NCBI RefSeq assembly: GCF_019424165.1 | Contig: NZ_JAHZAA010000012.1 | Coordinates: 1 to 44,605, forward strand | Length of the DNA: 44,605 bases | Reading direction: 5' to 3' | Origin: Desulfovibrio sp. | Lineage (GTDB): Bacteria; Desulfobacterota; Desulfovibrionia; Desulfovibrionales; Desulfovibrionaceae | Part shown: positions 7,843 through 15,922 of the stretch, piece by piece | Layout: every line of letters starts with the position of its first letter | How positions within the stretch are numbered: the first letter of the stretch is position 1 | Translations under genes and position numbers: made by a program | The notes under the pieces: generated by a model | Database searches by the model: none | The model's input: only the letters and a program-made list of their open reading frames with translations | Told to the model about the DNA's origin: nothing

Positions 7843-8820
7843 TTACAGGGCTACCCCCGCAATAAGCGCGGCACCGCTCAGCAGGTAGCACTTGCGCACA
7901 AGATGACCGAATGAATCCAGGTGCAGCCAGTCACCTGTTCCCGCACGGCTGATGTGGCGGCAGGCCTGTAAGTAAAAAGGCAGTCCGAGCAGGGCCAGAG
8001 CCACCGGCCATCCGGCCAGGCCCGCGGCCCACAGATTGAGCAGTAAAATCCACACTGCGGGCCACCACAGGCGAAAAACAAGGGCGGCCCTGTCCTTGCC
8101 CAGTGTGTTGGCAAGCGTATGCTTGCCTGCGGCCAGGTCTGTTTCGATTTCAGGCAGACTCTGGTAATAGAGCACCCCCGCCACCATAAGGCCCACAGGC
8201 AGCGACAGGGCCAGACTGCGCGGGTCGAATCTTTCAAGCAGCAGGGCGGCGCCAGCGCTGACCATGATGACGCCCATGTTCAGGCAGACAAAAAGCTCGC
8301 CAAGCGCCCTGTGTCCGTAGCGTATGGGCGGGGCTACATAAAAGATGGCCGAGGAGACGGCAAAAATACTTACAAACCACAGGCCGGGCCGCAGACCGGC
8401 AGGCGCCAGCGCGGCAAGCATGCCGCCCACAGCCAGCGTGGCCGGAGCAAGCAGCAGAAGCGCCACGGAGAGCTGGCGGGGGCTGATAAAGCCGCTCTGT
8501 ATCACACGGGAGCCACCGATATTGTCGCCGCCATCCACGCCAAGGATGTGGTCAAACAGGTCATTGGCAAAATTGGCGATGGTCAGGCCCAGAAAGCAGC
8601 CCAGCAGAAGCAGGGCATATATCAGCCATTGATGGGGAGTAATCTGCCCTTGCAGGCGAAAGGCAAAGGCCAGAGCCAGGGTGACGGGTATGGCCGCAGT
8701 GATGAGAAAAGGCGGGCGGCAGGCTTGCCACCATGCCCGAAAATGCCCGGCAGCCGAAAGCCGTGGGGCATCGGCGGGCCGCCCTTGCCAGGCAGCCCGC
8801 AGCAGATTGCCGTAATTCAT
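7843..8820 (-). CDS. UbiA-family prenyltransferase, MenA-like
   Basis: An integral membrane prenyltransferase with about eight to nine hydrophobic helices in 325 residues. The first Asp-rich motif, NFANDLFDHILGVD, and the following GGSRVIQSGFISP are most like 1,4-dihydroxy-2-naphthoate polyprenyltransferase (MenA). The second motif is YYQSLPEIETDLAAGKHTLA. I chose the ATG at 8820 because AAAAGG lies seven bases upstream and it begins two bases after the stop of the preceding gene. A role in menaquinone synthesis is the family-based guess. Its position directly behind CDP-sugar genes leaves open transfer of a polyprenyl group to another aromatic or sugar acceptor. Confidence 0.8.
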   Translation of the reverse strand: MNYGNLLRAAWQGRPADAPRLSAAGHFRAWWQACRPPFLITAAIPVTLALAFAFRLQGQITPHQWLIYALLLLGCFLGLTIANFANDLFDHILGVDGGDNIGGSRVIQSGFISPRQLSVALLLLAPATLAVGGMLAALAPAGLRPGLWFVSIFAVSSAIFYVAPPIRYGHRALGELFVCLNMGVIMVSAGAALLLERFDPRSLALSLPVGLMVAGVLYYQSLPEIETDLAAGKHTLANTLGKDRAALVFRLWWPAVWILLLNLWAAGLAGWPVALALLGLPFYLQACRHISRAGTGDWLHLDSFGHLVRKCYLLSGAALIAGVAL

Positions 8821-8822
8821 GA

Positions 8823-9320
8823 TTATGCCTTTTCCGTTTTCCAGCAATAGGGAATGGACGGATCATCCACGGGCAGGCGCTGTCCTTCGGCGGGGTCGTG
8901 GGGAATATCCGCACAGTTGCAGATGAGCGCCGGGGCATCGCCCATGGCGGCAAAGCCGTACCATACGCCAGTGGGGATACGCAGGAGAAAATAGTTTTCC
9001 GGCCTGCCCAGGGCCAGTTCGCACACGACGCCTCTGGTGGGGGAGTCCGGGCGGTCATCGTAAAGCACAATGCGCAGCAGCCCCGTGGGTACGGCAAAAT
9101 GCTGCACCTGCCGGGTATGGCGCTTCCAGGCCTTGATGTGGCCGGGCAGCACTTCTGAGAAGTATATTTCACCGAAGCCCTTGCTGAAATCCGGGAGCAG
9201 GGCGGAGCCGGGGCGCAGCATGTGCAGCACCGGCCCGCCAGGCGTGGGAATTATCCCCAGCGATTGCAGCAGCGCCCCGTCAATGCCCACATCCCGGGTC
9301 ACGGTTTCAAGGGCGTCCAT
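8823..9320 (-). CDS. RfbC-like cupin (dTDP-4-dehydrorhamnose 3,5-epimerase family)
   Basis: A 165-residue cupin similar to nucleotide-sugar 3,5-epimerases. GEIYFSEVLPGHIKAWKRHTRQVQHF matches the RmlC segment that precedes the catalytic His, and IPTGVWYGFAAMGDAPALICNCADIPHDPAEG matches the later core. It lies one base after rfbG on the same strand, so the likely substrate is the CDP-4-keto-6-deoxyglucose made by RfbF and RfbG rather than a dTDP sugar. That substrate is inferred from context only. Confidence 0.75.
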   Translation of the reverse strand: MDALETVTRDVGIDGALLQSLGIIPTPGGPVLHMLRPGSALLPDFSKGFGEIYFSEVLPGHIKAWKRHTRQVQHFAVPTGLLRIVLYDDRPDSPTRGVVCELALGRPENYFLLRIPTGVWYGFAAMGDAPALICNCADIPHDPAEGQRLPVDDPSIPYCWKTEKA

Positions 9321-9321
9321 G

Positions 9322-10437
9322 CTACTTTACCCATACCTGGCCGCGCTGCTCGGCGGCATTGACGTAGGCTGCGATCTGCCCAAGGCTGAAGTCCAGCATG
9401 TTTTGCGGTTTTTTGCCGCCAACGCCCTGATAGAAGCAATGATACCATTCGGCAGTATAGCGGATGGTTTCCTCAAAATTGAGGGTGGCCTTCCAGCCCA
9501 GATGGGCAAGGGCTTTGTCGCAGCAGAGTTTGAGCAGTGTGCATTCTTTCATGCCCGCCTGTCCGGCCTTGTCCATTTCGCTGGCAAAGCCGGGCCAGTG
9601 CAGGGCCAGGGCGTCTACCACCTCGGCCACAGTGTTGTTCACGTCAGCGGCGGGGCCAAAATTGTAGGCCTGGCCGCGCAGGTCAAAGGGGCTGTTTTGA
9701 CCGAGCAGCAGGCGCGCGCCCAGCCACAGATAGCCGGACAGGGGCTCAAGCACGAGCTGCCAGGGGCGGGTGGCCCAGGGGCTGCGTATCTGCACTGCCT
9801 GCCCCGCAGCCCAGGCACGGGCGCAGTCGGGCACGATGCGGTCAATGGCCCAGTCGCCGCCGCCGATGACGTTCCCCGCGCGAACCGTGGCGCAGGCGGG
9901 GCCATCCTTGAAAAAACTTTCAAAATAGGAGTGGGCAATGATTTCGGCGCACCCCTTGGAGGCAGAGTAGGGGTCGTGTCCGCCCAGGTGGTCTGTTTCA
10001 CGATAGCCCCAGACCCATTCATCATTTCTGTAGCACTTGTCTGAGGTTATCATCACGGCTGCGCTCACGTCCGGGCAGGCGCGTATGGCTTCCAGTACAT
10101 TGAGGGTTCCCATCATGTTGGCCTCAAACGTGAGGGCCGGATCATCATAGGATTTGCGCACAAGAGCCTGGGCGGCCAGATGAAAAACCACATCCGGGCG
10201 GAACTGGCGCATCGCGCGCACCATGGCATCGCGGTCGCGTATGTCGCCGCGCAGGTCGGCCTCAAGGTGTGCGCCCAGGTTCATTGCGGCATAATGAGAA
10301 GGTTCGGTGGGTACATCGTCGGAAAACCCGCCCACCACAGCGCCGAGCTGGCTCAGCCACGCGGCCATCCAGGAACCCTTGAAACCCGTGTGCCCGGTTA
10401 CGAAAACCCGGCGTCCCTTATATGCATTGGCAAACAT
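9322..10437 (-). CDS. rfbG: CDP-glucose 4,6-dehydratase
   Basis: An extended short-chain dehydrogenase/reductase that converts CDP-glucose to CDP-4-keto-6-deoxyglucose, the entry point to 3,6-dideoxy and other CDP-deoxysugars. FVTGHTGFKGSW (about 12-23) is the RfbG form of the NAD-binding Gly motif, DPYSASKGCAE is the YxxxK catalytic site, and VRAGNVIGGGDWAIDRIVPD and RPWQLVLEPLSGYLWLG are family hallmarks. The length of 371 is normal. AAGGAA precedes the ATG. It follows rfbF after a 128-base gap. Confidence 0.93.
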   Translation of the reverse strand: MFANAYKGRRVFVTGHTGFKGSWMAAWLSQLGAVVGGFSDDVPTEPSHYAAMNLGAHLEADLRGDIRDRDAMVRAMRQFRPDVVFHLAAQALVRKSYDDPALTFEANMMGTLNVLEAIRACPDVSAAVMITSDKCYRNDEWVWGYRETDHLGGHDPYSASKGCAEIIAHSYFESFFKDGPACATVRAGNVIGGGDWAIDRIVPDCARAWAAGQAVQIRSPWATRPWQLVLEPLSGYLWLGARLLLGQNSPFDLRGQAYNFGPAADVNNTVAEVVDALALHWPGFASEMDKAGQAGMKECTLLKLCCDKALAHLGWKATLNFEETIRYTAEWYHCFYQGVGGKKPQNMLDFSLGQIAAYVNAAEQRGQVWVK

Positions 10438-10565
10438 ATGTGTTCCTTATAGTAATTTCTTGCTGAATTTGCGTGCAGCCGCGCATATTCAGCGTCGGGC
10501 CGGGCCGGGCGCGCAGCCTGCCGACCATCCGGCCCGCAGGCTGCGCCGCTTGCGCTGCAAACGTG

Positions 10566-11330
10566 TTACATCCAGAATGCGCGCCCGGAATCCCACATTT
10601 CGTTGAGTTTTATGGAGTCGCGCAGGGTATCCATGCACTGCCACTGGCCGGGGTGAGGATACATGGAAAGCTGCCCTTCTGCCGCCAGCCGCTGCAGGGG
10701 TTCTTTTTCAAGATCGCAGCTTTCATCTTCGCTGAGGTAATCCAGAAACTCGCGCTTGAAGACAAAGAAACCGCAGTTGATGTATTCATCCAGCACGGGC
10801 TTTTCTTCCCAGGAGAGTATCCTGCCCTGATCATCGGTGCGCACAGTGCCGAAACGTGAAGGCATGCGTACACCGGTGAATGTTCCTATGCTGCCGGACT
10901 GCTTGTGGAACTCTATAAGCTTGTTCAGGTCTATGTCAGCCACGCCGTCGCCGTAGGTGACCATGAAACGGTCGGTATCAATATACTTGGCCACACGTTT
11001 GAGGCGTCCGCCCTTGAGGGTCTCTTCACCCGTATTGCACAGGGTGACGCGCCAGTCTTCTATATGACTGGGATATGTGGTGATGTCTCCGCTTTTCAGA
11101 TCAACGGTAAAGTCTGTGTTGCGGATGTTATAGTCGTGAAAATATTGCTTTATGACCTGGCCCTTGTAGCCCAGGGGCAGCACAAAATCCTTGAAACCGA
11201 AACGCGCGTAGATGGACATAATGTGCCACAGCACGGGCCGTCCGCCGATCTCAACCATAGGTTTGGGTTTGACCGAGGTTTCTTCGCGCAAGCGCGTTCC
11301 CTTGCCGCCACACATAATAATGACTTTCAT
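10566..11330 (-). CDS. rfbF: Glucose-1-phosphate cytidylyltransferase
   Basis: The enzyme makes CDP-glucose from CTP and glucose 1-phosphate in the cytoplasm. The N-terminus MKVIIMCGGKGTRLREETSVKPKPMVEIGG holds the nucleotidyltransferase signature with the GTRL loop, and VTYGDGVADIDL is the metal-binding Asp region. The C-terminal PHPGQWQCMDTLRDSIKLNEMWDSG is the usual RfbF ending. Length 254 is normal. It is the first gene of a minus-strand group with rfbG, the RfbC-like cupin and the UbiA protein, probably for surface polysaccharide. Confidence 0.94.
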   Translation of the reverse strand: MKVIIMCGGKGTRLREETSVKPKPMVEIGGRPVLWHIMSIYARFGFKDFVLPLGYKGQVIKQYFHDYNIRNTDFTVDLKSGDITTYPSHIEDWRVTLCNTGEETLKGGRLKRVAKYIDTDRFMVTYGDGVADIDLNKLIEFHKQSGSIGTFTGVRMPSRFGTVRTDDQGRILSWEEKPVLDEYINCGFFVFKREFLDYLSEDESCDLEKEPLQRLAAEGQLSMYPHPGQWQCMDTLRDSIKLNEMWDSGRAFWM

Positions 11331-11516
11331 GTAAGTGCCTCCTGACGCCGCGCCTCAGGCCCAATGCCGTGCGCCGCGTGTGGCCCATGTGTAGCAGAAC
11401 GCCGTGAGGAAAAAAAGCCCCGCGGCCTTCCCGCCCCCCTTTGCATAGGCGCGCGTGAAGGGGTATAAGAATTTATGGCGTTTGTATGCATGCTTCGCCT
11501 TTACCAAGGGGTATAT

Positions 11517-12203
11517 ATGAAAAAAGACAATCGTTCCTTCCGTTTTTTGCCGTTGATTCTGATCATGGCCGGGCTGCTGGCTGCCTGCATTGCATCCGGC
11601 CCGCAGAAGACTTTGAAAGATATGGCAGAAGCCCTGAAAAAAAATGACAGCGCGACGTTTCTTGCCCAGGTTGACCTCAAAAGCTTTGCCGCCAACGAAG
11701 TCAAAAACATGACCCGCGAAGACGCGCCGCTGGGGTTGCTGGACAGTTTGGGCCGTTCGCTGGGCATCGGCGGCGTGGACCAGTTGATCGGCAGCATGGT
11801 GGATATGGAGGCGCGTCTTCAGGGCCACTTTAACCGTGGCGTCAGCACGGGCGAACTGATGGCCCAGTGCCGTGAGGCGCAGACGCCCGACTGCCCCTGG
11901 GTGCCGGAAAGCCTGGCTGATGCCAAGGTGACGGAAATCGGCCCCAATGCCGCCGTGGCTCAGGTAACCACCCCTGCCCGCATGACAAGCTGGCTTGCGT
12001 TGCGCAAGGTCGGCGAGAAATGGCAGGTGGTGGGTCAGGCGGTTATGGAAAGCACGGCCCGGCAGTATGCAGCCGGTTCCGGCGCGGCGGCCCCGGAAAA
12101 GGCTGCGCCCCAGACCCCGGCGCCCCAGAAGCCCGCTCCTGAAAAAAATGTTCCGGATCAGGACAACAGGGCAGGCAACAACCAGGATGTAAGCAGAATC
12201 TGA
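11517..12203 (+). CDS. Putative lipoprotein of unknown function
   Basis: A 228-residue protein whose leader has a basic start, a hydrophobic core and the lipobox GLLAAC (Cys 24), so it should be lipid-anchored. AAGGGG at 11505-11510 decides the start at ATG 11517; an upstream in-frame ATG at 11475 has no such signal. The middle contains TLKDMAEALKKNDSATFLAQVD and later VTTPARMTSWLALRKVGEKWQVV, a pattern reminiscent of small NTF2-like/DUF4878- or DUF2939-type lipoproteins, but I cannot assign a family. The tail (about 185-228) is Pro/Ala/Lys low complexity. A strong terminator follows. Confidence 0.75.
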   Translation: MKKDNRSFRFLPLILIMAGLLAACIASGPQKTLKDMAEALKKNDSATFLAQVDLKSFAANEVKNMTREDAPLGLLDSLGRSLGIGGVDQLIGSMVDMEARLQGHFNRGVSTGELMAQCREAQTPDCPWVPESLADAKVTEIGPNAAVAQVTTPARMTSWLALRKVGEKWQVVGQAVMESTARQYAAGSGAAAPEKAAPQTPAPQKPAPEKNVPDQDNRAGNNQDVSRI

Positions 12204-12243
12204 AGCAGTGCACGGGGTTCGGCCCCTTTTGACGTGTAAAAGG

Positions 12244-12283
12244 CGCATGCCGGATGGTGCAGTACCTCCGGCATGCGTTTTTA
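12244..12283 (+). terminator. Intrinsic terminator after the lipoprotein gene
   Basis: The 11-bp perfect stem CGCATGCCGGA (12244-12254) / TCCGGCATGCG (12267-12277) is followed by TTTTT. Confidence 0.85.
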
Positions 12284-12382
12284 TTTGGGCAGATTCGACA
12301 GATGGCGACGGCTGCGGCGGTTCAGGCTGGTGACGTGGGAGCTTCCGCACAGCCTCCAGAGCAATATCAAGATAAAACGGCC

Positions 12383-14050
12383 TTAATTCAGGCTGGGGGA
12401 TATTTCGGTCACGATATTGGTGGCCTGATGCAGCAGGCGCATTTCAAGCTGTTCAAGCAGAGCCTTGCACCCTTCGCCGGTTTTGGCAGCCACGGGCAGG
12501 GCATGGGGAAAGGCGTCGGCCAGTTCAGCCCTGGCAGGAGCCGCAAGCTGGTCCCACTTGTTCAGGATGAGCAGACGGGGCATGCGGTCAAGCTCCATTT
12601 CCGCCAGGATGGTTTCAACGGCGCTGATCTGCTGCAAAAGGTCAGGGTGAGAGGCGTCAGCCACATGCAAAAGCAGGTCAGCCGCCTCCAGCTCTTCAAG
12701 AGTGGCGCGAAACGCGTCCATCAGCTCTTTGGGCAGATTACGGATAAAGCCCACGGTGTCCGCCAGGATAAGTTCTTTCTCGGCGGGAAAGCGCAAACGC
12801 CGCGTGGTGGGGTCAAGCGTGGCAAAAAGCTTGTTTTCAACCAGAACCTCAGAGCGGGTGAGCGTATTGAGCAGGGTGGATTTGCCCGCATTGGTATAGC
12901 CCACCAGTGCGGCCAGAGGAATGCCCTGGCGTGAACGGCGGTCGCGGGTGAAAGCACGCTGGCGGCGTAACCGCTCAAGGTCTTTCCGGATGCGGGCCAT
13001 GCGTTCGCGTATTTTGCGGCGGTCGGTTTCAAGCTTTGTTTCGCCGGGGCCGCGCCCGCCGATACCGCCCATAAGACGGTCCATGGCGCGGTTTTTGCCC
13101 ACCAGACGCGGTTGGGTATAGCGCAACTGGGCCAGTTCCACCTGTAGCTTTCCGGCTCGGCTTACCGCATGCTGGGCAAAGATATCAAGAATAAGCTGGG
13201 TGCGGTCAATGACCTTGCGCTCGGTAATATCTGCCAGATTATGCAGTTGTGCTGGCGAAAGTTCACCGTCAAAAACAAGAGTGTCCGCCCGGCCTTGCAG
13301 GGTCAGTACTTCCAGTTCCGCCACCTTGCCCCGTCCCATGATCAGACGCGGATTCACCTGGGGTACGCGCTGCACCATGCGTCCGGCTATGCCAAGCCCG
13401 GCCGTGCGGGCCAGTTCGGCCAGTTCGTCCAGGTTGCGCTCCTGAATGATGCGTGGCAGGGCTGCCACAGAGATGAGCAGGGCGCGGGGTTTGTTTTCCG
13501 CTTCGCGGCTGCTTTCGGCCCGGCGGGAAAGGTCTTTTTCCAGCGCTTCGGCCGTACCGACCACCTGGGCCGTCGTGCGGTCCCACGGGCGTGGCTGTTC
13601 CAGATGATAGCCCTGACCGTTGACGTTTGTGGGCAGAAGGTGCGCCGCCTGCCACTGAACCGGTTCGCCCACCGGATTGACAGTCAGGACGATGACGGCA
13701 TCCAGGCGCAGAAAGAGCATGTCCATCAGGTCTTCCTGGCTGAGGCCGTCGGGGGTCAGGTGGGTATGCAGCAGCCGCAGGCCGCGCAAACGCTCGCCGC
13801 CGCTGCGACCTCGGGGCAGTTCGGGTATCAGGATACTGCCGGCCTTGCCCACAATAACCGTCTGTACACGGCCCTTACGGTCAATGAGCAGGCCTATTTG
13901 CCGCCCGATAGCGCGTGACAGCAGGGCCAGTTCGCGCGCCTGCTCCACCGTATACACGTCTTCCGCCGGAAAACGGCGGTTGAACAGTCGGTTGAGGGCG
14001 GTAAGCTGGCTGGGTTTCAGCCCTTGCAGGTTGCCTTCTGGTTTTGAAAT
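12383..14050 (-). CDS. hflX: Ribosome-associated GTPase HflX, probably AUU start
   Basis: HflX is a translation-factor-type GTPase that binds and can split stalled 70S ribosomes. From the GTG at 13957 the protein has 524 residues with the HflX domain (GRGKVAELEVL, VELAQLRYTQPRL, GGIGGRGPGETKLETDRR) and the G domain: GYTNAGKST (G1), DTVGF (G3), NKWD (G4), AAKTG (G5). The frame continues upstream of GTG as GNLQGLKPSQLTALNRLFNRR, which matches the extension seen in many HflX proteins, and no ATG, GTG or TTG occurs in it. An AGGAG (14057-14061) sits six bases before an ATT codon at 14048-14050, so I propose AUU as start, giving 555 residues. A CUG start is an alternative. It follows the purine gene terminator. 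Confidence 0.88.
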   Translation of the reverse strand: MSKPEGNLQGLKPSQLTALNRLFNRRFPAEDVYTVEQARELALLSRAIGRQIGLLIDRKGRVQTVIVGKAGSILIPELPRGRSGGERLRGLRLLHTHLTPDGLSQEDLMDMLFLRLDAVIVLTVNPVGEPVQWQAAHLLPTNVNGQGYHLEQPRPWDRTTAQVVGTAEALEKDLSRRAESSREAENKPRALLISVAALPRIIQERNLDELAELARTAGLGIAGRMVQRVPQVNPRLIMGRGKVAELEVLTLQGRADTLVFDGELSPAQLHNLADITERKVIDRTQLILDIFAQHAVSRAGKLQVELAQLRYTQPRLVGKNRAMDRLMGGIGGRGPGETKLETDRRKIRERMARIRKDLERLRRQRAFTRDRRSRQGIPLAALVGYTNAGKSTLLNTLTRSEVLVENKLFATLDPTTRRLRFPAEKELILADTVGFIRNLPKELMDAFRATLEELEAADLLLHVADASHPDLLQQISAVETILAEMELDRMPRLLILNKWDQLAAPARAELADAFPHALPVAAKTGEGCKALLEQLEMRLLHQATNIVTEISPSLN

Positions 14051-14061
14051 ACTATGCTCCT
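14048..14061 (-). promoter_or_regulatory. Ribosome binding site and AUU start codon of hflX
   Basis: On the minus strand AGGAG, then CATAGT, then ATT. This is the only good Shine-Dalgarno sequence near the 5' end of the HflX reading frame, and the next 31 codons contain no ATG, GTG or TTG before the GTG at 13957. Confidence 0.6.
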
Positions 14062-14113
14062 GGCGCAGTGGCGCGCTTTTCGCACTGGCCCGCCAGCGTG
14101 CGGGCCACGGCTG

Positions 14114-14144
14114 AAAAAAGCAGGGCGGCTACGGGCCGCCCTGC
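14114..14144 (-). terminator. Intrinsic terminator after the IMP cyclohydrolase gene
   Basis: A perfect 10-bp stem (14120-14129 with 14135-14144, five-base loop) is followed on the minus strand by T6 at 14119-14114. hflX begins about 65 bases further on. Confidence 0.9.
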
Positions 14145-14154
14145 CTGATGGCGG

Positions 14155-14745
14155 TTATGGGCGCAGATAGGACGTGATGAGGGCGTCGTAGCGCGATGTG
14201 GCTTCAAAAGCTCTTGAGGCCATGGTCTGGCGAAACTCCAGGCTCACGGCATTGTCGTGGCTGCGCATTTCATCCATGGCAGTGGGGTACCATTGGGGAG
14301 AAGGCAGCACAAGAATGCTGTGAAAGTTCTTGGCCGCGGCACGCAGCATACAAGGGCCGCCGATGTCGATTTCCTCCACGGCTTCTTCAAGGGAGAGCTT
14401 GCGCTCCACAGCTCCTGCAAAGTCGTAGAGGTTGACGCAAACCATGTCAAAGGGGCGTATGCCTTTTTCAGACAAGGTCTGCATGTGGGATTCTTCGTCC
14501 TTGTTTGCCAGGATTCCGGCATGGATCTTGGGATGCAGGGTTTTTACCCGGCCCCCGAGAATCTCGGGAAATCCGGTAACCGTGCTCACTGCGGTGACGG
14601 GCAGGCCCGCCGCCTCCAGCGCTTTCTGCGTGCCGCCGGTAGAGACAAGCTCCACACCGCGGGCAGTCAGAAAGGTGGCAAAATCCACAAGGCCGCTTTT
14701 GTCCGTAACGCTCAGAATGGCACGGCGGATGGGCAAGATGTCCAT
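14155..14745 (-). CDS. Stand-alone IMP cyclohydrolase (PurH N-terminal domain)
   Basis: The enzyme would close FAICAR to IMP, the last step of purine synthesis. The 196 residues correspond only to the MGS-like cyclohydrolase half of PurH: RRAILSVTDKSGLVDFATFLTARGVELVSTGGT, GFPEILGGRVKTLHPKIHAGILA, VNLYDFAGAVE and IDIGGPCMLRAAAKNF are textbook PurH segments. The AICAR transformylase half is absent and the next 3' element is a good terminator, so this is a natural stand-alone domain, not a truncation. A separate formyltransferase (PurP- or PurV-type) must exist elsewhere. Confidence 0.9.
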   Translation of the reverse strand: MDILPIRRAILSVTDKSGLVDFATFLTARGVELVSTGGTQKALEAAGLPVTAVSTVTGFPEILGGRVKTLHPKIHAGILANKDEESHMQTLSEKGIRPFDMVCVNLYDFAGAVERKLSLEEAVEEIDIGGPCMLRAAAKNFHSILVLPSPQWYPTAMDEMRSHDNAVSLEFRQTMASRAFEATSRYDALITSYLRP

Positions 14746-14925
14746 ATGAAGCGACTCCTAAAATTTCGTGGGCTTACGCGCCGGAAAGTCCGGCACGGCA
14801 TAAATGTGACCCACCCCTGTGAGTACAGTAAAATGCGTGTTTGCGCAATCTTCGCGGGTGGGCGTCATTGACGGCAGCCCTTGCGGGCCGGGACGCGCAA
14901 GGCTATGCTCAAAGCCGGAGGTTTT

Positions 14926-15732
14926 ATGCTGTTTAAACTCGTATCCTGGAACGTTAACGGTCTTAGGGCGGTTTCTGCCAAGGCTGATTGGGACTGGTTT
15001 GCGCACAGTGACGCCCAGGTGGTGGCCTTGCAGGAAACCAAGGCGCATCCGGAACAACTGGACGAAGACGTGCGTGAGCCTGCTGGCTGGGAAAGCCGCT
15101 GGGCGTCAAGCACTGTCAAAAAAGGATATTCCGGCGTGGCCGTGTTCAGCCGTGTGCCTTTTCTTTCATGGAGCGCCGAACTGCCGCAGCCGGAATTTCA
15201 GGGCGAAGGCCGCCTGCTGCATCTGGAATATCCGGATTTTCATTTTTTCAACGGTTACTTCCCTAACGGCGGAGCCGAAGAGCTGGACGAAAGCGGCAAG
15301 CCCACAGGCAGTTTCAAGCGCGTTCCCTATAAGATGGCTTACTTCGAGGCTTTTCTGGCCTATGCCGAAGAATGCCGTAAAAGCAAGCCCATTGTGGTCT
15401 GCGGCGATTTTAACATAGCCCACAAGCCCATTGATCTGGCCCGGCCCAAGCCGAATGAAAAGTGCACGGGATTTCTGCCCGAAGAGCGCGCTTTTCTCGA
15501 CCGCTTCACGGCTCTGGGCTATGTGGATACCTTCCGCCACGTGCATGGCGATGCGCCGGACAACTATTCGTGGTGGTCGTACAAGACCCGCGCGCGTGCA
15601 AAAAATGTCGGGTGGCGCATTGACTATTTCTTTGTATCGCAAGAACTTGCGCCCGCCATTCGCGATGCCTGGATAGAAAATGATGTGCACGGTTCAGACC
15701 ACTGCCCTGTGGGCCTGAGCCTGGAAATATAA
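14926..15732 (+). CDS. xth: Exodeoxyribonuclease III
   Basis: A class II AP endonuclease/3'-5' exonuclease of the exonuclease-endonuclease-phosphatase fold for base-excision repair. ATG 14926 is chosen because GGAGG lies four bases upstream; the frame is open to 14881. MLFKLVSWNVNGLRA, VVALQETKA (metal-binding Glu), GYSGVAVFSR, VVCGDFNIAH, YSWWSYKTRARAKNVGWRIDYFFVS and GSDHCPVGL are the family motifs in order, including the final Asp-His. Length 268 is normal. Confidence 0.93.
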   Translation: MLFKLVSWNVNGLRAVSAKADWDWFAHSDAQVVALQETKAHPEQLDEDVREPAGWESRWASSTVKKGYSGVAVFSRVPFLSWSAELPQPEFQGEGRLLHLEYPDFHFFNGYFPNGGAEELDESGKPTGSFKRVPYKMAYFEAFLAYAEECRKSKPIVVCGDFNIAHKPIDLARPKPNEKCTGFLPEERAFLDRFTALGYVDTFRHVHGDAPDNYSWWSYKTRARAKNVGWRIDYFFVSQELAPAIRDAWIENDVHGSDHCPVGLSLEI

Positions 15733-15771
15733 AAAATGGCTGCCATGAGCGGGTCATGGCAGCCATTTTTT
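15731..15771 (+). terminator. Intrinsic terminator after xth
   Basis: AAAAAATGGCTGCCATGA... mirrors TCATGGCAGCCATTTTTT around a short loop, giving a stem of about 15 bp with A- and T-runs at the ends; it can work in both directions. Confidence 0.9.
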
Positions 15772-15922
15772 CGGGTGGATGTGCCACACGCTTGTCAGGG
15801 CGTTGCCGCATCCGCGCCGCGCCTGACGTCCCCCGGCCGTTCTGCCGCCATACCGGGCGTTCCGGTGTGAATATGGCCGGCTCATGCGCGGCCTGTATCT
15901 TAGCTGCCCGGGAGCGGGTTTC

